64,000 nt of DNA from Humulus lupulus (Eukaryota; Streptophyta; Magnoliopsida; Rosales; Cannabaceae): contig NC_084793.1 in NCBI RefSeq assembly GCF_963169125.1, positions 94,321,071-94,385,070 on the forward strand. The letters run 5' to 3'. Position numbers and translations under genes: made by a program. Numbering within the stretch: the stretch's first letter is position 1; each line of letters begins with the position of its first letter. The notes beneath the pieces were generated by a model. That model was given only the letters and a program-made list of their open reading frames with translations. It was not told the DNA's origin and did not search any database. Shown in pieces: positions 60,613 to 64,000 of this stretch.

Positions 60613-63341
60613 TCAAGCCCCTCCTGGGTGCTCAGAGGATGTCACCTCCTCGGTCTCCTGCCTGCAAACAGTGGAGGTTTCCCCAGTCTCAGACTGCTCT
60701 TGTTGTGCCCGGGCTTTGAACTTCTCAAAGTAGAGATCCCACGCATCAGAGGGAAAAAAGGAGAAGTTGCCTTCTTGGTTGTAGGCCCAGCAATGGTAGA
60801 GCATGCTCTCCATGGAGGATATTAAGGCCGCCTTCTCCTCCTTAGTTGCAGCCTCTGCCTCCAACTGCTTGGCCTTGGCCTCCGTGAGCTCGGCCTGTAG
60901 GGCAGCTAGGGAAGTCTGCGCTGCCTGCTCGCCCTCTTGGGCCGCCACTAAGGCAGCCTTTGCAGCTTGCTCGTCTTCTTGTGCTGCCGTCAAGGTAGTT
61001 TTGGCGCTTAATTCGCCTTGTTGGGCAGCTGCGAGGGCAGCTTGGGTAGTAGACAGGGTGACCTGAGCGGTCTAAAGCTCGACCTTGAGCTCCTCATTCC
61101 TAGCCCTGGCCCAAGCTATGCTACAGTGCTGAGCAAATACCACCTGCAAGGAGCGAGAAAACAAGTTTGACGCGTACTGGAATATGATCGAAATAGCGTA
61201 TTCGAATAAGAAAAATGGGCTTACTGTGAGGTTCATTCCCAGAGCTGACTCCATGACGTTCTCCGGGCTCCTCTCCTCGATCGCCCTCAGGTCCGTCGGT
61301 TTGGCCTTATAAAAGTGCTCCACTGTGTGGTTCGCCGTCTCGTAAATGGTCCCCCAAAATGTGTCTAAAATTCGCTCCAGGTCTTGAGCATTGACCGGGA
61401 TGCGTACGGTGGTGGCAGAGATGACTGGGGCTGGAGGATCAACCGGTGCTGTCTGGTCCCGAGCAGGACCGGAAGGAAACCAGGGAGGAGGTGGAGGCGG
61501 ACTCCTTTTGTGTTGAGAGACAGCAGCTGGAGTTTTCGAGCTCTGGTCCTTCCCCTTAGCCGGGGATTTGGAGGTCGTTCCTACGGCGGGTGACACCTTC
61601 TTGGATGAGAATTGGGGCTTCTTTACCGTCGGCCCTGAGCTGGATTTCCCTTCCTGAAACATCGCGTGGATGTCGGGAATCCCTTGTTGTGCCATCTCCT
61701 CGCCTGAAAAAGAAAGGGAAGTACATAAGTATGTGTACAAATCCTTCAGTCCACAAAGTATGTATGCATGTTTAGGATAAAACAAAAAGTCCTACCCTCC
61801 GAGCTAGAGGAGGAGTCTACTGCCACGACCTCCAGCCTCAAAACCACTATAGGGGAAGGGGAACCTACGTCTATAACTTGTTTGATCAGGGGAGGCTCGG
61901 GCTCAGGTTCTACCTCGGGGCTGGATTCTTCTACATATTGCCTAAGCCCAGGGGCAACGACACCTTGGAGAAGGGAAGGCCACGACCTAAGGTTGGTCCC
62001 ATACTCTTCGAAAAGGGCCGACCTAAAGGAGAGGGTGTTATCTACAACTATATTTCCCCTAGGATGGCCCATGTTATGGCGAACAACTAGGTGATCCACA
62101 CACTGGAGCAGGGTTATGTTGCGGTCGGGGTCATTAGGATGGCGGTCCACGAGCTCGTTTGGGTTAAACCTAACTAACCTAAGGTCAGCAACAACTCTAT
62201 CTAAGTCCCTAAAGGGGTATGGGTTACCTTGGCCGGAGGGGCCGTCTACTGCCCCCGACAAAGCTCATTCCACATTTGGATCCCGAGTGGCCTCAGGAGC
62301 TCACCGCTTTCGCACGAGCAGAACCTTGGCCTCTTCTTGCTCTTCATGGTCATCGGCCTCAACATCCCCTTCGGGGATGGACGCTAGCTCGCTGACGACC
62401 AGGTGGTTAGCTTGAGTCCTCCTCAAGGCCAGAGTCTGGCCTTCAGCAATCAACTTACATGCCAACATCGTGTCATCAGACACGAGCTGGTGGTAATCCT
62501 TCTCTATGGACGGAAGCCCCGCCAAAGTGTCGTATTGACCACCAAGGGTCACTGATTTATCTGTCCTCGTAAAAATGGCTGCACGAAGATACTCCAGTCA
62601 GTATACATGCGAGAAGACTAAGTACGGAGAATAGTTAAGCGAGCTAAGAAATGAAAGAAGACTTACGAGGAAGATTGAAATATCGGTGTTCGCAGTTGCG
62701 AAACCCATTCGACATAAAGAATTGGTCTTTGAAGTCGTTGGGGTGGCTGGGCAGCTCGTTGATTGTGGGTGAGTTCGGGAATCAGGTCAGATAGTAGAAC
62801 CCGTCGCCTCATCCCCGCTGATCCGGGTAGGCCTTGAGGCAGAAGAAGTAAAGGATGTCCACAGGGGTGGGGACCTCCCATTCATGCTTCAAGAAAAGGT
62901 ACTTCAGCCCCGCCAACAACCGGTACGATTTTGGGGGGAGCTGGAACGGCGCCAGCTGTACATAGTTGAGGAAGTCAGTGAAATATTGGTCGAGGGAAGG
63001 AAGGCCCCGGCGTTTAGGTGCTCATCACTCCAAGCCGCGAAATCCTCTTGGAGTGGTGCGCAGCTCCTCTCCCCTTCGAAGGGAGTTCGGGCGATGAGGA
63101 CGCCAGTCCCGACCTCGATATTGTGGGACAACATGATCTTGTTGACCCTTCCTTGGGTCGTGATCTTGGAGGCTATCCTCTTCGCCTCAAAGAAGGCATC
63201 AGGTCCGAGTACGACCTCCTCCTCCACCACAGGGCCTAACCGGGGGATGGGAGATTCAGAGGCGATCTCTTTTCCTTTGTTGGCTCGTTGAGATGATGAG
63301 CCAGCTGCATTCTTCCTAGGCGCGCTTTTCTTGGGTGCCAT
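60613..63341 (-). pseudogene. Antisense multi-exon gene in the Gypsy 3' region
   Basis: A gene opposite to gag-pol, read from 63341 (MAPKKSAPRKNAAGSSSQ). The N-terminal part includes LAPFQLPPKSYRLLAGLKYL and HEWEVPTPVDILYFFCLKAY, resembling the plant family named putative gypsy-type transposon (PF04195). Three short GT-AG introns can be read: 62666-62579 (88 bp), 61795-61704 (92 bp) and 61224-61144 (81 bp). Joining across them restores PIFTRTDKSVTLGGQYD, SSSSEGEEMAQQG and GMNLTVVFAQHCS. The middle is Pro/Ser-rich. The C-terminal part (about 61075-60700) is an Ala/Gln/Glu-rich coiled coil with AALVAAQEGEQAAQ-type repeats, then HCWAYNQEGNFSFFPSDAWD. One frameshift near 62965 and stops near 62803, 62275 and 61073 break it. 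Its role in the element is unknown. Confidence 0.75.
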
Positions 63342-64000
63342 TAGCTCGCCTATCGAACAAGAACGATGGAACTCTTACTGGGCGACCTAGGATTGTTATA
63401 CAAGCAAGAAATACACAAAGAAAGGCTGAGGATTCTAACACACGAGCTGATGTAATCTCAACCCGCGATGTAGTAACACGCGCTACCTATGCTACGCGCC
63501 TAGGTTTCCCAGAGAGACCCCTGATGTTTAGGGATCCGTGTGTCAGAAAATCAGGCCACTACCCTCCTTGGGAAGCAGTTTAGAGCAAAACTGCCCAAGA
63601 AGCGTAGCCCCTAAGCAACTTAATGTCAAGCCCTGAAAACCTTTCATGTTCAACATGCCGAATGGGTATTTTCTAAAAAATTACCCAAGAATCACCCAAC
63701 GATTTACCCAGTTTATGAACCTCACAATCCTAGATATGTTTTAGGACCTACTCAATAAACCTAAACCAAAACCTAGGTACCAAAAATGTTTGGGAACAAC
63801 CTAATGCTAATGGCGGTGAAGTGCAGATTAGCATGATAAAGAAAGAAGAGAAACACACAAAAACCAGTAAAAGAAAAGTTATAGTAAAACAGAAAGCTTA
63901 CAATGTATTCTTCGACGAAAGGAATGAGCAACGTAGAAGGAAAATTCCTAGAGAGATCCTTGGTGACTGGGTTTCCGAAGGTTTTGGTGGAAGATTTATG
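63342..64000. other. Gypsy 3' untranslated region, no gene seen
   Basis: Sequence upstream of the antisense gene and downstream of pol. It may contain the promoter of the antisense gene on the minus strand, but no TATA box is convincing. The 3' LTR and polypurine tract are not reached. Confidence 0.45.

Larger units (their letters stand above)
52626..64000 (+). mobile_element. Tat-type Ty3/Gypsy retrotransposon, at least 11.4 kb, runs off the window
   Basis: Plus-strand element inserted in the CACTA gene. Order is 5' LTR, gag, protease, reverse transcriptase, RNase H, a second RNase H of archaeal type, integrase, a 116-bp tandem array, and an antisense gene. RT before integrase is Gypsy. The second RNase H and long variable 3' region with extra antisense coding are known traits of the Tat (Ogre/Retand/Grande) lineage. 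The 3' LTR is not in the window. All coding parts carry stops or frameshifts, so the copy is defective. Confidence 0.88.

Noticed and set aside
61768..63583. Plus-strand frames in the Gypsy 3' region
   Set aside because: The minus strand carries the protein-like signal with splice sites; the plus-strand frames show no domain.
1..64000. Bacterial-type features such as operons or ribosome binding sites, and tRNA or rRNA genes
   Set aside because: The sequence is plant nuclear DNA. No tRNA or rRNA gene was recognised by eye, although a tRNA search program could still find a short gene I missed.

Overview
This window is nuclear DNA of a flowering plant, most likely a eudicot. It is very AT-rich between genes, has GT-AG introns, and is packed with plant-type transposons: Copia, Ty3/Gypsy, L1-type LINE, CACTA, Mutator-like and hAT. 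Several LTR sequences recall elements I associate with Rosales such as hop and hemp, but that is a weak impression and not a determination.

Only one convincing host gene is visible. It is a six-exon QWRF-motif gene (microtubule-associated protein family) on the minus strand, 27117 down to 22291, whose exon joins could be read base by base and give about 672 residues.

Left part (1-21118): three insertions of one Copia family with about 1.84 kb LTRs and BARE-1/Angela-like termini. One is full-length (2723-13858, target duplication GATAC). Two are solo LTRs (521-2357, ATATG-type duplication; 15631-17473, AAAGC). The full-length copy sits inside an older Gypsy-like LTR, has lost most of its reverse transcriptase, and carries a tandem 1.5-kb duplication of its protease-integrase segment. 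A 606-bp Mutator-like foldback element with a 9-bp target duplication, an RNase H relic, and a second long foldback element with unrelated internal sequence follow.

Middle (27500-43032): two copies of a dispersed AT-rich repeat with a Helitron-like end, one split by a solo LTR (28536-29899) whose U3 holds a 16-unit palindromic minisatellite; a probable short LINE derivative; a hAT-type element with 8-bp duplication; a 5'-truncated L1-type LINE with a 16-bp duplication; and a 6.2-kb CACTA-ended element containing a truncated Copia.

Right part (46700-64000): a decayed autonomous-type CACTA element whose transposase halves now lie head-to-head on opposite strands, split by a 2.3-kb solo LTR. 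Its second gene is interrupted by a large Tat-type Gypsy element that runs off the window. That Gypsy has two RNase H domains, an eight-unit 116-bp tandem array after pol, and a decayed intron-containing gene on the antisense strand. All transposon coding regions are broken by stops or frameshifts, so none looks active as it stands.
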